64,000 bases of DNA. Origin: Spirometra erinaceieuropaei (lineage: Eukaryota; Platyhelminthes; Cestoda; Diphyllobothriidea; Diphyllobothriidae). The stretch is taken from assembly GCA_902702965.1 (NCBI GenBank), contig CACRXP010000614.1:301324-365323 (forward strand), given 5' to 3'. Numbering within the stretch: the first letter of the stretch is position 1; every line of letters starts with the position of its first letter. Positions 32,490 to 44,699 of the stretch are shown here, piece by piece. The notes under the pieces are model-generated. The model was not told the DNA's origin, searched no databases, and worked only from the letters and a program-made list of their open reading frames with translations. The position numbers and the translations under genes were made by a program.

Positions 32490-35381
32490 ATAGTCGTCTA
32501 AGAACTTCGTGAATCAACAAACAATAACTCCAGATGTTGGATAAATGATGTTATTATGACCTTGCAAGAGTGTCTGGGTAGCATAATAAAAGAAGATGGA
32601 GCCATTAAGATTCTGAAACTTTTCAGACTAAACAGTAAAGATACTGCGAGCTCTCAAGGGATGAAACCAAGGCCTTTAAAGATAGTTTTAGAAAGAAAAC
32701 GTCAGAGGGATCTTCTACTTGAACGAACAGTAGAGGGACCCATGACCATAGAGGTCTTTTTTTCAACCGGATTACTCAGTACAAGAGAGAATGAAATGGA
32801 GGGCTCTGAAGGCGGAGATGGCGACCTTGAAAGAAAAAGGAGTGAAAGGACTAGTAATAATGGACGGAGTGATTGTTCGACGACAAGAACCCCTCTTGTG
32901 GAGGACACCTGTCATACTAACGAAGGCCACATGGCCGGGCGACTAATTCGACGCAACAACCTACATAAAATTAAGTTCTTCTACGGAAATTTACAAAGCC
33001 TCTTGAACAAACTCGACGAACTTAGAATAATTGTGGCCGAACTATGTCCTAATGATATTGCATTAACTGAAGCGTGGCTAACCCCAGATGTCACCGACCG
33101 TTAGATGGTTATCAAGTGCAAAGATGAGACCGAACCAAAAAGCGAGGTGGCGGAGTTGCCCCATACATCAGCAATGCGGTCAAATATAACCCTGTTGAAG
33201 AATGTGCAAATGAGCATGTTCTGGAGATGCTGCAGTGTCATTTACTGGTCCTCAAAGTCAAAAACGTTACTATCATCGTTGTATATAGGCATGCAAATCA
33301 ACCTGCCGACGAAGATCAAGCATTAATAACTCGATTCCGCGAGGACCGTCGAAAGCAAGACATTATTATTGTAGGAGATTTCAATGCTCCGCGGATTAAC
33401 TGGGACCGTATGACAGTTAAGGGCCACAGACAAGGATTCGACCAGATGCTAGTAAACATGGCAGTTGATGAATTTCTGTTTCAACACGTACGAACTGTGA
33501 CTCGGATGCTTGAAGGTCAGAGAGCTAGTTGCCAAGACCTTGTATTTACCAAGAACGAGGAAAGCGTTGATGAAATAAATGAAGGCCCGCCCCTACGTTC
33601 TTATGATCACATGAAAATAATGGGGGATGGAAGGGGGCACTCACCGAGCCTTCATACGGAACTCACTCGTACCGTTGTGCCTTAAGGGCTCTCTCTCGAG
33701 CCCAACCAGCAGCCGCACAGTGGCGCATGATATATAGGCAGAATGCTACTACCGACAAAGTCAAGGGAGACCAGTCCCCCTTGTCTTTGTCGGTAATAGC
33801 ATTCTGCCTCTTAATGTAGGAGTCGACACTCGCATCTGTCCCCGAACGTAGTTCAAAGTCGTTAAGAAATGTCTGTCGGGGTAACTTTAAAGCAACGACA
33901 TCAGAGACTGAACACACAATATGGACTGAAGCATTACGAGGAGACGTCAACAAATCCTGGACTATTTTCAAATCAACTATGAGAGACCTGATTGAAAGAT
34001 AATGTCCCCTCAAGAAACATCCAACCGGAAACAAATCCGAATGGCCGACAACATCGGTTAAGAAGGAAATCGGGAAAAAACGCAAACTGTGGAAAATCTT
34101 CTTACAAACGGAGAGTCCAAAAAAATTCAGAAATTCAGACAACAACCAACCTTATGCAAAAGTCTCATCCAAGAAGTGCCATCGTCTTATGAACTAAAGC
34201 GCCTAGAAGAGGCTTAGCAAAAACCTAAAACGTTCTATGCATATGTCAGGAGTATTATGCAAAACCGGGACCACCTGGCAACCTTAAAGTACAAAAATGA
34301 TCGAATTTTGAGCGATGGCTTTCAAAAAGCCGAGCCTCTTTCCGAGTTTTTCCAAAGTGTCTACACCACGGAACCACCCCTCCAGTCCTGTTCTCTTCCA
34401 CTGCCCGCGAACCAACCACTTATAATCACAGTATTTTTTACTCCGCAGTTAGTTTTATCTGAAATCAATAAGCTGGATCCGGCCAAGTCACCTGGACCAG
34501 ATGAGATCCCAGGTATACTCCTGCGTCAGAGAGCTGAAGAATTAACAGGGCCACGTTCTATAATCTTCCAAAAATCGCTGGAAGCTGGCAAACTACCTGA
34601 CAGAGGGAAGTTGGCATACGTCGTACCTATCCACATGGGAGGATCACGGCTCTGTCCCACTAACTACCGGCCGGTGAGTTTGACATGCATTTGCTGCAAA
34701 CTGATGGAAAAATTAGTTAAAATATCAATAACATCACTCGATACATTCTGCTGTCACATCACCTCAGCTCAGCATGACTTCTGCGAAAAGAGGTCCTGCC
34801 TCATAAACCTGCTTTCCTCACTCGAACATTGGTCAAAGGCCATGGATGAAGGACATCCGGTTGATGCCATTTACTTCGACTTCAGCAAGGCGTTCGATTG
34901 TGTCCCACAAAAGTGCCTCATTCAAAAGTTGTCAGAAGTAGGGATAAGAGGAAATCTTCTGAACTGGATTCAAGATTTCCTTAACGGTCGACGAAAAAAG
35001 TCATTGCGGGTGGCTACTGCTCAGAATGCGCACCTGTTAGGAGTGGAGTCCCACAGGGCTCAGTTCCTGGGCCACTCCTATTTAATATCTATGTAAATGA
35101 TATAGTACGGGGGGGGGAAATCGGACATAGCGCTCTTTGCAGACGATCTTAAACTTTGGAGGGCGATAAAAGATGAAGATGGCGTCAAAATACCACAAGA
35201 GGACGTAGAGAATTTGCACGCATGGAGCGAGAAGTGGTGCATGAAATTCAACGTCAAAACTATGCAGTAAATCACGTAGTATCAGCGAGGCGAAGAACGA
35301 ATGCATCCCCACGACAGTATCTCCTGGAAAATTAACCACTTAAAACCGTGGACATGCAAACAGATGTCAGTGCATTCATTT
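32490..35381 (+). pseudogene. Decayed CR1-like LINE, second subfamily
   Basis: Runs in plus orientation parallel to the CR1 at 10846: N-terminal WINDVIMTLQECLGSIIKED, KPRPLKIVLERK and VFFSTGLLSTREN; endonuclease FFYGNLQSLLNKLDELRI, IALTEAWL, IIIVGDFNAPRINWD and DQMLVNMAVDEFLFQHV; then after an interruption the linker KKEIGKKRKLWKIF; reverse transcriptase KSPGPDEIPGILL, YRPVSLTCICCKLMEKL, AIYFDFSKAFDCVPQKC, VPQGSVPGPLLFNIYVND and catalytic ALFADDLKLW. At least six frame breaks. A hairpin repeat (33625-33830) sits at the endonuclease/RT boundary. The element ends near 35381, where Rex1-like 3' sequence starts. Confidence 0.8.
33625..33830 (-). mobile_element. Hairpin-bearing repeat inserted in the CR1 element
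   Basis: Contains a nearly perfect inverted repeat, with arms of about 30 bases starting GGCAGAATGCTA and ending TAGCATTCTGCC, the inner part being CCGACAAAG..CTTTGTCGG. The rest, read on the minus strand, matches the repeats at 8915 and 57858 (CGGCTGCTGGTTGG, GAGAGAGCCCTTAAGG). It splits the CR1 frame, so it is a mobile unit. No protein is encoded. Confidence 0.65.
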
Positions 35382-35574
35382 AGTGAGAGAGAAAGAGAGG
35401 AGTTCGATTTATTTTGGAATCGTAAGTTCAAAATTTTCGGCAAAATATTGGCTCCACTCACTGTGGGCGGTAAATAAGTTAAGCGATTACTCAAGAGTCA
35501 AAGAAACGATTATTATGGGGATAGTTCAAGTCATAGCTTCTGTATTTCTGCCTCCTCGCACGTCATATAGCGCG

Positions 35575-37250
35575 CTACGAATGGCAATACAGAAACTTGA
35601 TAAGCCGATGTGCGACAGGATATAAGTCGGAAGCTGCGACGCATCGGCGCGAAGACATCGCAGACATAATTTCAGAACGCAAGGGATGGGCAACGTCATC
35701 TAGAATTTGACTAGCAAATTGCTTGACCGCATTAAAGTGTCGTTGTAAGATACTGTCAACTAAAATAAGATAAGAAAAGCCAGCAGCAGTAGAAGGGATC
35801 ATGCGGAGGACTCGTTTAAAAACTAAAACATCCTTTTTTAGCAAAGCAGGAAAAGTGACAGGAGAGCAGCATAGGATAAGAGGAAGAATGCAGGCATCAA
35901 TGAATCGCCAGACTAAGGTTTGAGGTGTGTGGTAGGAACGTAAACGACGTATGTAGTAAAGTAGTTTAAGAACTTTACTAAATAGGGACTCAATATGGAG
36001 GGAAAAAGAAAGATTTGAGGACAAAGTAACGCCGAGATACCTGAAAGAGGATACTTCGTTAGGAAGAATGTCAGAGTAATTAGGGCCGCAGTCGAAAAAT
36101 ACACTGAACGGATTTTTGGTTGTTAATTAGCACACCATTTTCCTCCGACCATAATAGGACACGGTTTAGGCCATCCTTTAGAGACCGGAGGTGTGTCTGA
36201 CTTTTGAGAGGGTGTCCACCAACCACATCATCAGCATACTTGACCAGAAGACAGTGATTAGGTGACCTTAGATCGTCAGTGTGGAAGGAGAAAAGGTGAG
36301 GGGATAGAATGGGACCTTGAAGAACACCGCAGTCATTGGGAAGGGTCGAAAATTTCCGCTTGCCAGATTGGACAAATTTGGTGCGGAAGGTAAAATAATC
36401 GCTAAGCCATAGACGACCCAGACAGGAGAGCCGCATGCGGAGGTTTTGGAAAGGAGAAGGGGGCGCGGGACGGTATTAAAGGCGGAGGAGTAATCAAGAA
36501 AAGCGCACGCATACTCGCGGCAACACTTGTCAAATGATTTTAGAGCAGAGTGGACCACAAGAGCAGCATCATCTAAAGTAATCCGTTTGGCTTTGTATGC
36601 AAATTTTAAAGGGTCGGGAAAATTGGAACGAAAAGACATTATGATATCTAGGGCAACTCTTTCAGCAAGCTTTAGTATTGCAGAGGATCAGGCAATTGGA
36701 TGAAAAGATTTAGGACCAAAGTTAGCGGGCTTTTTAGGGATTGGAGTGATTCTCACTGTACGCCAGGCGTCGGGAATCTTAGACTCCATGAAAGACATAT
36801 TGATTAGGTGCGTTATATAGGGGCTATCTGAGAACCGCAAGATTTAAGAAGAAAAGGCGAGACACCATCCGGTCCGACAGCTGTTGATCCACGGACCTTT
36901 TTAAGGTGTTTCTCTACTGTTGCCAAAGACACGGGTTAGAATGTAATCGGTGATAGGGGAATGTCATCTATGGGAAGATGGGAGTCATTGTGACTAAATA
37001 TAAAATTCTTATTTAGGCGGTCTAAATCTGCATCTACATGCACCCGTGTGTTGCGATTGCCAGTGAGACGCTGGAGATTTTTCCAAATCTCAGATAAGGA
37101 AGAGGGGAAAGGGGCGGAGGAAGAAAAGGATAAACGGTGGCTGACAGACAGACTATTTAGTCTGTCAGTCTATGTTTTTATCAAGACGGTGATGTCCTTA
37201 AGGCTATCACGTAAGCCTAGCTTGTAAAGGAGTTCTTTTTTACGTCTTAC
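35575..37250 (-). pseudogene. Rex1/Babar-like non-LTR reverse transcriptase remnant
   Basis: In minus-strand order: KKELLYKLGLRDSLKDITVL, NLQRLTGNRNTRVHVDADLD, KVRGSTAVGPDGVSPFLLKS, WRTVRITPIPKKPANFGPKS, LKFAYKAKRITLDDAALVVH, ACAFLDYSSAFNTVPR, CGVLQGPILSPHLFSFHTDD, then the catalytic KYADDVVGG and a C-terminal region ending with a stop at 35575. Three frames are needed and several stops occur. The SSAFNT and CGVLQGP blocks recall Rex1/Babar-type LINEs; I did not test this. An N-terminal part may reach 37450. Confidence 0.7.
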
Positions 37251-37539
37251 TTGTCCCCCCAACTCACTGAACGAACAGACTTGCAAACCTCTCTTATGCG
37301 GCTCCATACTGGCACATTCTGTCCACGGATCTTACTGTTCGTGAAAACCACTGACCCCTCGTACTTGCAGCAGGTTTTGTCTTCTGCTTCTTCACTGTTC
37401 GACAATTCAGTATGAAACTCTCCGTACGGACGAAATGTCAGGTTTGTCATAGTAGCGCTTAAAATTTAGAAAATTGACTAGGTTTCCAGCAGATTTGGCC
37501 AGTTGTTTTGCATCCTCTTAGGTCAAAAATAATCTTATG

Positions 37540-37960
37540 TCCAAAACATTACTTTTCCTCTTGTCTCTGTTGGTGCCATTAATTGTCTTGCAATGACTTA
37601 GCTCTGGGCGCATTCTGCAAGGCTTGTGAGTGCGTGCCAATCGCAGCCCTGTTCTCATGTCCAAAAAATTACTTTTCCCCTTGTCTCTGTTGGTGTCATT
37701 AATTGTCTTGCAGTGGCGCAACTCCGGGTGCATTTTGCAGGGCACGTACGCGCGTGCCAATCACAGCCTGGTTCTCGGTCAATGACACCTGTACAAATTG
37801 TCCAATCATCGCTGAGGCTGATTCAGACATGTCCTCGTTGAAACCGCTGTACGAATGCTCCGCTGTTTCACACTCGTGGACGGTGCTCACGCGGCGTTGG
37901 ACGGGCCCTCCTTCGACTGATGACTCCAACTAACCTCTTCTCTGATAGTTCTGTACAGAA
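37540..37960. repeat. Local tandem duplication, low-copy repeat copy 1
   Basis: About 120 bp starting CTTGTCTCTGTTGGTG occurs twice in a row (near 37557 and 37679), each followed by a TGCGCGTGCCAATC-like block. The second unit continues into sequence (GGTTCTCGGTCAATG, GTCCAATCATC) found again at 38585-38880. Confidence 0.6.
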
Positions 37961-38569
37961 TACAACCCCCTCCCAACTAGTGTCCTACTTCCTCTCTTCC
38001 TGTTTGGAACTGGCCTGATGGTCGTAGTAGCTAGGCTCTTACTAGGATATAAGCGGTCTCGACTTTAATTAACCCGACGTAATACAAACACGCAATTGCT
38101 ACGGGTGGCTGAGCTCAAGTATCGCTAATTTCTCCTCTCGACTTTAACTACATATCCCTGCGTCGCTTGGTGGGAGCGCGATATGGAGGAGGTAGCTATC
38201 GGCATCCCGTCGTGAATCGAGATGTCGGTCATCAAACAATCTCAACCTATAGATTCATGGTCATGTTTCCGTTCCAATCCAATAGCACAGACCCTCTAAC
38301 AGTGTCGACGTTCGGCATCATTCCCACTATCCGATATCTTACCTATTCGGACAACAGTATCTCTGCCTTCAAAGTGGCGACTACCAACACGGCACACGCA
38401 TTTGTCATGGATGTTCAACTCTACCACCTGCTTTCTCCAGTCCCTCTGTCGACCTGGCTCCTTCCTGCCGGCTGCATCCGCCCACGCTGCCGATAGTACT
38501 GTCCTTGGTGCGCTTCTCATTCATTTAACTTAATTATTTTTCTTCTATTCGAAATTGTCATCTGAACCC

Positions 38570-38880
38570 CGGTCTGGGATGGGAGAACTTGTAGTGGCCC
38601 AACTCCGGGCAGATTTTGCAACGCTGAGCATCCCGCGACTACCTGTACGTGCGTATCGATTGCAGCGTGGTTCTCGGCCAATGTCAGTTGTCCAAACTGG
38701 CCAATCATCTTCGGGGCTGACTTAGACGTGACCTCGCAGACGACGTTGGGCGACTGAGCCACTGTCTCACCCTCACTGATGCTCTTGCGGCGTCGGACGT
38801 GTCCTCGCCCGACTGCCAACTCCTACCAACCTCCTATCTAATAGTTTTGCGCAGAATACAATGTCTTCTTAACTGGCGTT
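38570..38880. repeat. Low-copy repeat, copy 2
   Basis: Diverged match to 37700-37960: GTGGCCCAACTCCGGG, GTGGTTCTCGGCCAATG, CCAATCATCTTCGGGGCTGA, then a TAATAGTTTTGCGCAGAATACAA block parallel to 37944. No coding motif; function unknown. The stretches 37460-37540, 37960-38570 and 38880-39540 hold nothing I recognise. Confidence 0.5.
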
Positions 38881-39539
38881 CCACTTCTCTTCCTGTACAT
38901 AACTGGTCGTGATGACTTGGGTCTCACAATGACGGAAGGAGCGACGATAGTTTTTGCTCACGTCAGCATTACTGTTTTTTGTTGATAAAGGGCACGTTGA
39001 TAGAAGCTTTACACTTGTGTCCGCGGCAACAAAGGTCAGAGTCAACGCAACCTGAAGTGTAGTGCTCAGATGCGCCTTACGTGGACATCGGTCAGAGTCT
39101 ATTATTGTCTAGCAAGGAAGGATAAGGACTCTTGACACTGGTCAGATAATCACCTGTACGGCGCCTTAGACGCATGAATAACAGTTATCGATGTGTTCAG
39201 ACATGTTTTTTAACAGATTAGGGGGATTCACTTGGCGTGGTTGAGTGTGGGCGGCTATGCGTGCTACGTGCTTAACAGAAGGTCGGGTACATTAACTACT
39301 GATGCTCATTATAAAGATGGATATCTCCCCGGGAAGCTGGAATGCTAACATAAAATGCAAGGCTCAATAATTTATTTCTGAAACTCGAGGTCCTCTAGGG
39401 TGTCACGTCATTTACCGTCCTTTTGCTTGTGCTGATGTCTCCTTTTCAGCGTTACGCATCCTCGGATTTGTCTCCTTCCAACTACGAGGCACACTGACAA
39501 CATAACCTCATCTCAGAAGTAGAAGATGCGATCACTGTA

Positions 39540-39860
39540 ACCAACATTTTATTGACCTAACCTTTCGAATTCTCACTCGAAGGCATCATCAGAGACGGCC
39601 GCAGATAAGGGCAGTGGAAGCCCAACGACTGCAGTATTTATAGTACGTAGCTGCTGTGATGCAGCACGCGTACCATTCATAAATGCCCTCGTGAGCAATG
39701 CTGGGGGGTTTAGGGATTGTAATTGAGGCGATGAGTCCTTAATTGCCGCGATTTCATCATGAATGTTGGATGTTGGCGTGATGATGACTCGGCAATTTCG
39801 CCCAATGCCAGTGGGCTTTGTGTTCGCCCGCGCATTCCGCACAGGAATCATTTCATCTTC
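39540..39860 (-). pseudogene. 3' end of a retroelement protein
   Basis: The minus-strand frame ends HDEIAAIKDSSPQLQSLN, PPALLTRAFMNGTRAASQQL, VVGLPLPLSAAVSDDAFE and stops at 39573; AATAAAA follows at about 39554. It looks like the C-terminal tail and 3' end of a retroelement seen often in tapeworm genomes, perhaps Penelope-like. No upstream domain remains in frame beyond 39851, so this is a short 3' fragment. Confidence 0.4.
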
Positions 39861-42300
39861 TTTAGTGGAGACACAGGACAGAGATATCCGTACGTCGTAC
39901 GTACAATTCGGAAGTCTGTCTGGTGTGACTTACCTGGTTATCCAACAGACACAATCAGTGCACATTGTACACGACTCGTGGATGTCAAACGATTCTGTGA
40001 CATGCTGCAGACAAGCGGTGTGGGTTCGTAGTGGAGCCCTGGCCTCTGTTTATCGCTCTACTTTAATGCTTACTTCGATTATCCCATGTGTACTTATAAT
40101 CGTCGAGGTAATTCGCACATCAGAACGTGACACGGACGTGGTTAGGCAAGCAGGGCCAATGTTCCCTGCCACGGATTTTTATGCCGACGATGAGGAGGGA
40201 TTGACGTTGATTGATACCACAGTCGTTGAAATCTGTATGTTTGGGGTAGGACAATTCTTCAGGATTGTTGGTTGACCCCGGCGTTTGAAGTGACCGTTCC
40301 TCACTAAATCCATCGCATTGAAAACAGTCGTGCGTGTTTAGACCCACTTGTTAATTTAGGCGTTGTTTTTATGCGGTCAAACCTCTGGATCCCTACACTA
40401 TCATGCTTTTGCCTTTAGGCGTGTCGTTCATCACAGTGGAAAGGAAAATTATCTAAGCTTGTAAAGCCATGATCACTGGCACCTGTCTGGCCTCTTGCTG
40501 CCCAAAATATACGGGGCACGCTTATTTGCTCTGCATCCCCAAAGTCAGTCTTGAATTGGAATTGACTGCTGGTTTCTCTACAGCATTCCAGATGCAATCT
40601 TTCTAAACAAACTTAACTTTCATTAAATCGATTCCGTCGAGGTGTGGTTTTGCAGGCCCACATGGTTAAAACCATATGGTGAGCCTCCTAAAGCCATTTT
40701 AGTAGGTACGATTACGTCGACTTTACATGTATCACGTCTTTGAGCCCTTCGTATTCTTTTAATCCAGCAAGTGCCTGTGCCCCAATGTGAGTGTTCATAC
40801 GCCATTCTCGGCTACATCAAGTATCAGTTCACAGGCGCTTTCGTGGGCGTGCATTTAGCCCCGCTTTTGTCTTATTCAACTAGTGGCTGAGAAGACATGT
40901 TAATGAAGTTATTCGGACGGAATGGAACTCCGTTGGTTTCACTATAGAGTCCGCGCACTGCGAACTGACGCGCGGACCACTTTCGTAATCTTCAAGGTGT
41001 GATTTTGCCCTCCCAATGCTCTTAATCCAGGGAGTGGCTGCGTCGCGGAGAGTGTGAACTCGCCACATTCAGTTACACCTAGCATCGGTTCACACGCGCT
41101 TCCCTGCACATACTAACTAAAATTATTTTTAGGAAGTTAACCTTGTGGTAGCAGTCAAGTGGGGCTGCAAAACCAAACCTCAACTCGATTCCCTATACCC
41201 AGGTAATCACTGAAATGGGAGAAAATGCTACCACCCCAACAACTGAGATTTAATCACACTTGATTTGTAGGCGTTTTTGCTTTCAGGCATTCTCACCCAT
41301 ATATGTGGCGTCTATGTAATTATGTACTAAGCGTACCTGTTATTTGCATTGGCACTGGTACTATGTACATGATCTGCCCAACTCTTGGGCTGTTATTCAG
41401 AATAAAAATGAGGAAAGCATGCCTTCAAAAGTGTCGTCTGAGTCTCCAAAACTGTTACCTGAACCTCGCCTATTCACTTCTATCGGTTGGCAAATACATC
41501 CGACAAGGACAGAAACGACGTTCATCAGCCAGTGGTTAATTCCCTGTTACGCAGTTTAGTAGATTGGAAATCTAGAAATAAGGAAATTGTCATTTTATGC
41601 GGTTAAATATTAAACCCATCTTTTCATCCAGCTAGAGATGTAAGTAAATCTGTTAACATAATAAAATTTATATTGTTCTGAATCACAGCTGCAATAACTG
41701 CAACACGTGGCCTGTATTCAAACCTGCTTCAAATGCAAGCACAACAATAACGTCAACGATTTTTTTCTAGAGATGGTTTAGTAAGGAGTCTGTGCAGGAT
41801 AATTGGCATCCTATGTACATTCGATAAGGTAAGATCTCCGAGACTGGCTACGAATAAACAAAAGACTTATATTCAAGCAGCGATTTCTCTCTCAAATGAT
41901 GAAGTTCTAATGTCTTCATCTCTTGATCACCTAGTATTGTAGTCCCTATTTCGTTCGCAAGGCTTTCTCTGCAAAAGCCAGACTCGCGTGCTGCCTGGCC
42001 AACACTGAACTGCCAACGTTGTAAGCCCTCTAGTCGATCTGACTAGCAATCGCTCCCGTGTATGCTGCTTTCCCGTGCGATAGGCCCCAGCGTCCTCTCT
42101 GTAGCACCACTAATAATTTAGTCGCGTGACGTTCGTCTTTGGCTTAACAAGTTAAGAGCGAGAGGGCATTATTGAAATCTGCGTGTTTCCCCACTTCCGG
42201 CTTGTTATGATTTCCTTTAAGCATGAAAGCACAGTTTCAAACTCCAAAAGTATATGAAAAACAGGGCATATACAAACGACCACGACGGAATAAACAATTC
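39861..42300. other. Stretch without recognised genes
   Basis: One plus-strand ORF of 170 codons (39763-40275) overlaps the retroelement fragment antisense and lacks motifs. The repeated phrase near 40640-40800 and 40960-41090 (CATTCGGCTACA or similar, CCAGGGAGTGGCTG..) is a weak internal duplication. Nothing else can be supported. Confidence 0.3.
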
Positions 42301-42301
42301 A

Positions 42302-44658
42302 CTACTTCACCTCCACTCTCGCCTGACAGGCAGGAGTAGGCTGCTTGGACAGAAACATCTGTAAACACAAATCCACAGCCCCCGTGTGACAGTTGGACAA
42401 ATTGGGGCTGTCAACAAGCTGTTTCTTGTGCATATTTGTCGTCAACATGTAATCGCACATTTCGTACGTCTCCAGTATCTGATAGGACTTTCCAGTCAGA
42501 GGAATTTGTTCCAACGTGGTTGTAGTGCCCTTAAATAAAAAATAGAGCATCTTGTCAGCGCCCCAGGCAAAAAACTTTTAGAATTTCTTACATTTTGAAT
42601 GAACTCGAAAAAAATTTGTTTTTTTCAGAGACGCCCTGTCAACTGTCACTCAACAGAACTTTTCAAAATCTTTTTGCGAGGTTTTGTTTTAACAGCGACT
42701 TCTCTCTACTCATTCTTCAAATCTCAAAATAAACGCGGATATCAGTGTAAGTGGGCATGTCTTATCGACGATGACAGTTGATTAAGGCAGCTACTATAAT
42801 GGGCCGCATTCTACGTTGAGACCGAGATCATATATAAAAATCGAATTTCTGCGTAATATTTATGACCGCAATATGATAAACAACCACCGGATGTTTAGAG
42901 GTTGGCCACACCGACTGTTGATGACTACATTCTGTGTCACCTTCCATATATTATCTAGCGGTCCGATTGGATAGAATAGAAGTAAAGGCTATGCATTACC
43001 CGATCTAAGTTGTCTACATTTTTCCCGAGGTATCTTCGGGTCCACAAATGCGGATGCAGTTTTTTACCTATTACTGTGGCCTTTAGAATCTGGTTGAAAA
43101 TGGCTTGTCATGTTGAGTATAGGTCTGACTAGATTGCTCAAGGCAACACATCAGCAGCAGCTGGATTTTGTGCCTGCACTAGCTTTATCGTAAAGAAAGA
43201 TGAGAACAACTTCCCAAAAATAGTTTCTTCAAAAACAACTAATTCATCCTTGTCCTCCGACAGCAGCCGGTTCCCGAAGTTAGACAAAATATGTGGCGAT
43301 TAAATCACTTCCAGTAATTGGTGAAGGTTCCTTAAAATCAATAAAGCGTAAACAATGTTTTCGTTGTCAATTTCCAGACCTGTTGACTCAATGAGAAAAG
43401 GTTCGAGAGGATATATAACTCTGAATATTCCCATGCATTCAATGGAGGGCAAAACAAATTGAAACTGGAAGAATATATTGTCTTTGCGGGAAATTTAATG
43501 CTGGCGCATCAAGGTATTCTTAGTTTTTTTACAAAAATCAGTAGGGGTTTGGTAAATCGAAATAATTCAGTTGAATCAGTTGTGAAAACACGGCTGCCGC
43601 AGTTGGATTCAAACCCAGGACAGCAAAGACAAATGTAGCTAACATCCTGGTTCCCTGTTGACTGTTGGTTGACTCACTTGCCCTGCTTTCGCGAGGTGAA
43701 ATCTCATAAAAACCGTCAAATTTCTGCGACTTGATCAAGGAAATTATTTTATTAATGACCGTAACTTACCAGTAGTCGGTGAACTTGAAGCGATTCAACT
43801 CCCAAACAAACAGAATTTTTAGGCTGGACATAAATACGGTTAACTCCTTATTAGCTGTGAACACAATTCTAATGGAGGCCACGATGTCAATAACCTACAT
43901 GTTTATATGCTACGCGCCCTTAAATGTTGCGACACGATTTGCCATACAGCAGGCTAAAGCTCAGTCGATATGGCAGAATTTGTTGATAAACACGGACTTC
44001 TGAGATTCAGGAAGCAGCTAAATAGGCATATTCCTGGTGGCTGAATCAACTATTCTCTTCGCTTGTCGTTTTGGATTAATGACTTCAAGTAGGTAAGATG
44101 TATTTTTCTACGCCAAATGTGATAGCATGTAGGACACGTCCAACAGGTGGTACTAAGTTATTTTCGGTTACTTTGCCAAACACACTTTGTTTTCAGGGCG
44201 CTGAACACATTACCAACAAACTACCAATTTTCTTTATCGTCGCTTTGAATCGAGCTCTAAGTTATGGCGGTAATCTAAATGCTTCTATGTTTCATGGTAA
44301 TAAATGTTGTAATTGGTGCCCGATGGAGATTATATGATTTGAATAAATTCCAGAAGATTGGTACAAAGACTATAAAGGACAAATTTCACAATTTTTTTTC
44401 TTACCTGACTCAGACAGGCAAGTATAGAGGTAAATGCCACTTACATCGTATTTCAATAGGCTTATATTGGCATTGAGGAAGAGAATATCACAAATCCAGG
44501 GTGCGTTACCAGTGCGGCATACCACCCTAAGGTCCGGATTAGGCGAGAGGCTAATTAAGATATCCTCTTCTGCGCCAAGCACAATCTTAGCATCCCATAG
44601 ATAATATGCCATTCCGGTCAGGAATTCGACAGCATTGTCAGTGGGTTTATATTCTATC
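42302..44658 (-). CDS. Partial spliced gene with an immunoglobulin-like motif
   Basis: Exon a (44405-44658, acceptor TTTTGAG/G, donor TCAG/GTAAGA) encodes GMAYYLWDAKIVLGAEEDIL, DLRVVCRTGN and YDVSGIYLYTCLSES, the D-x-S-G-x-Y-x-C pattern typical of an immunoglobulin fold. Exon b (43770-43854, CACAG/C to CTG/GTAAGT) joins in phase and reads NKELTVFMSSLKILFVWELN and RFKFTDYW. Exon c (42592-42635) is in phase but weaker. The last exon begins at 42529 after TTTATTTAAG. If exon c is right, it ends with TGA at 42411; read in phase 0 it stays open to 42302, with NLSNCHTGAVDLCLQMF. Upstream exons and the start were not found. Probably secreted or membrane-bound; family unknown. Confidence 0.45.
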
Positions 44659-44699
44659 CTCAAAAGGAAAAAATGGTCTGAGTTTGTGAAAGTGCTGAT

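Noticed and set aside
39763..40275. 170-codon plus-strand ORF as a gene
   Set aside because: Part of it is antisense to a retroelement 3' end, and the rest has no motif or conserved copy.
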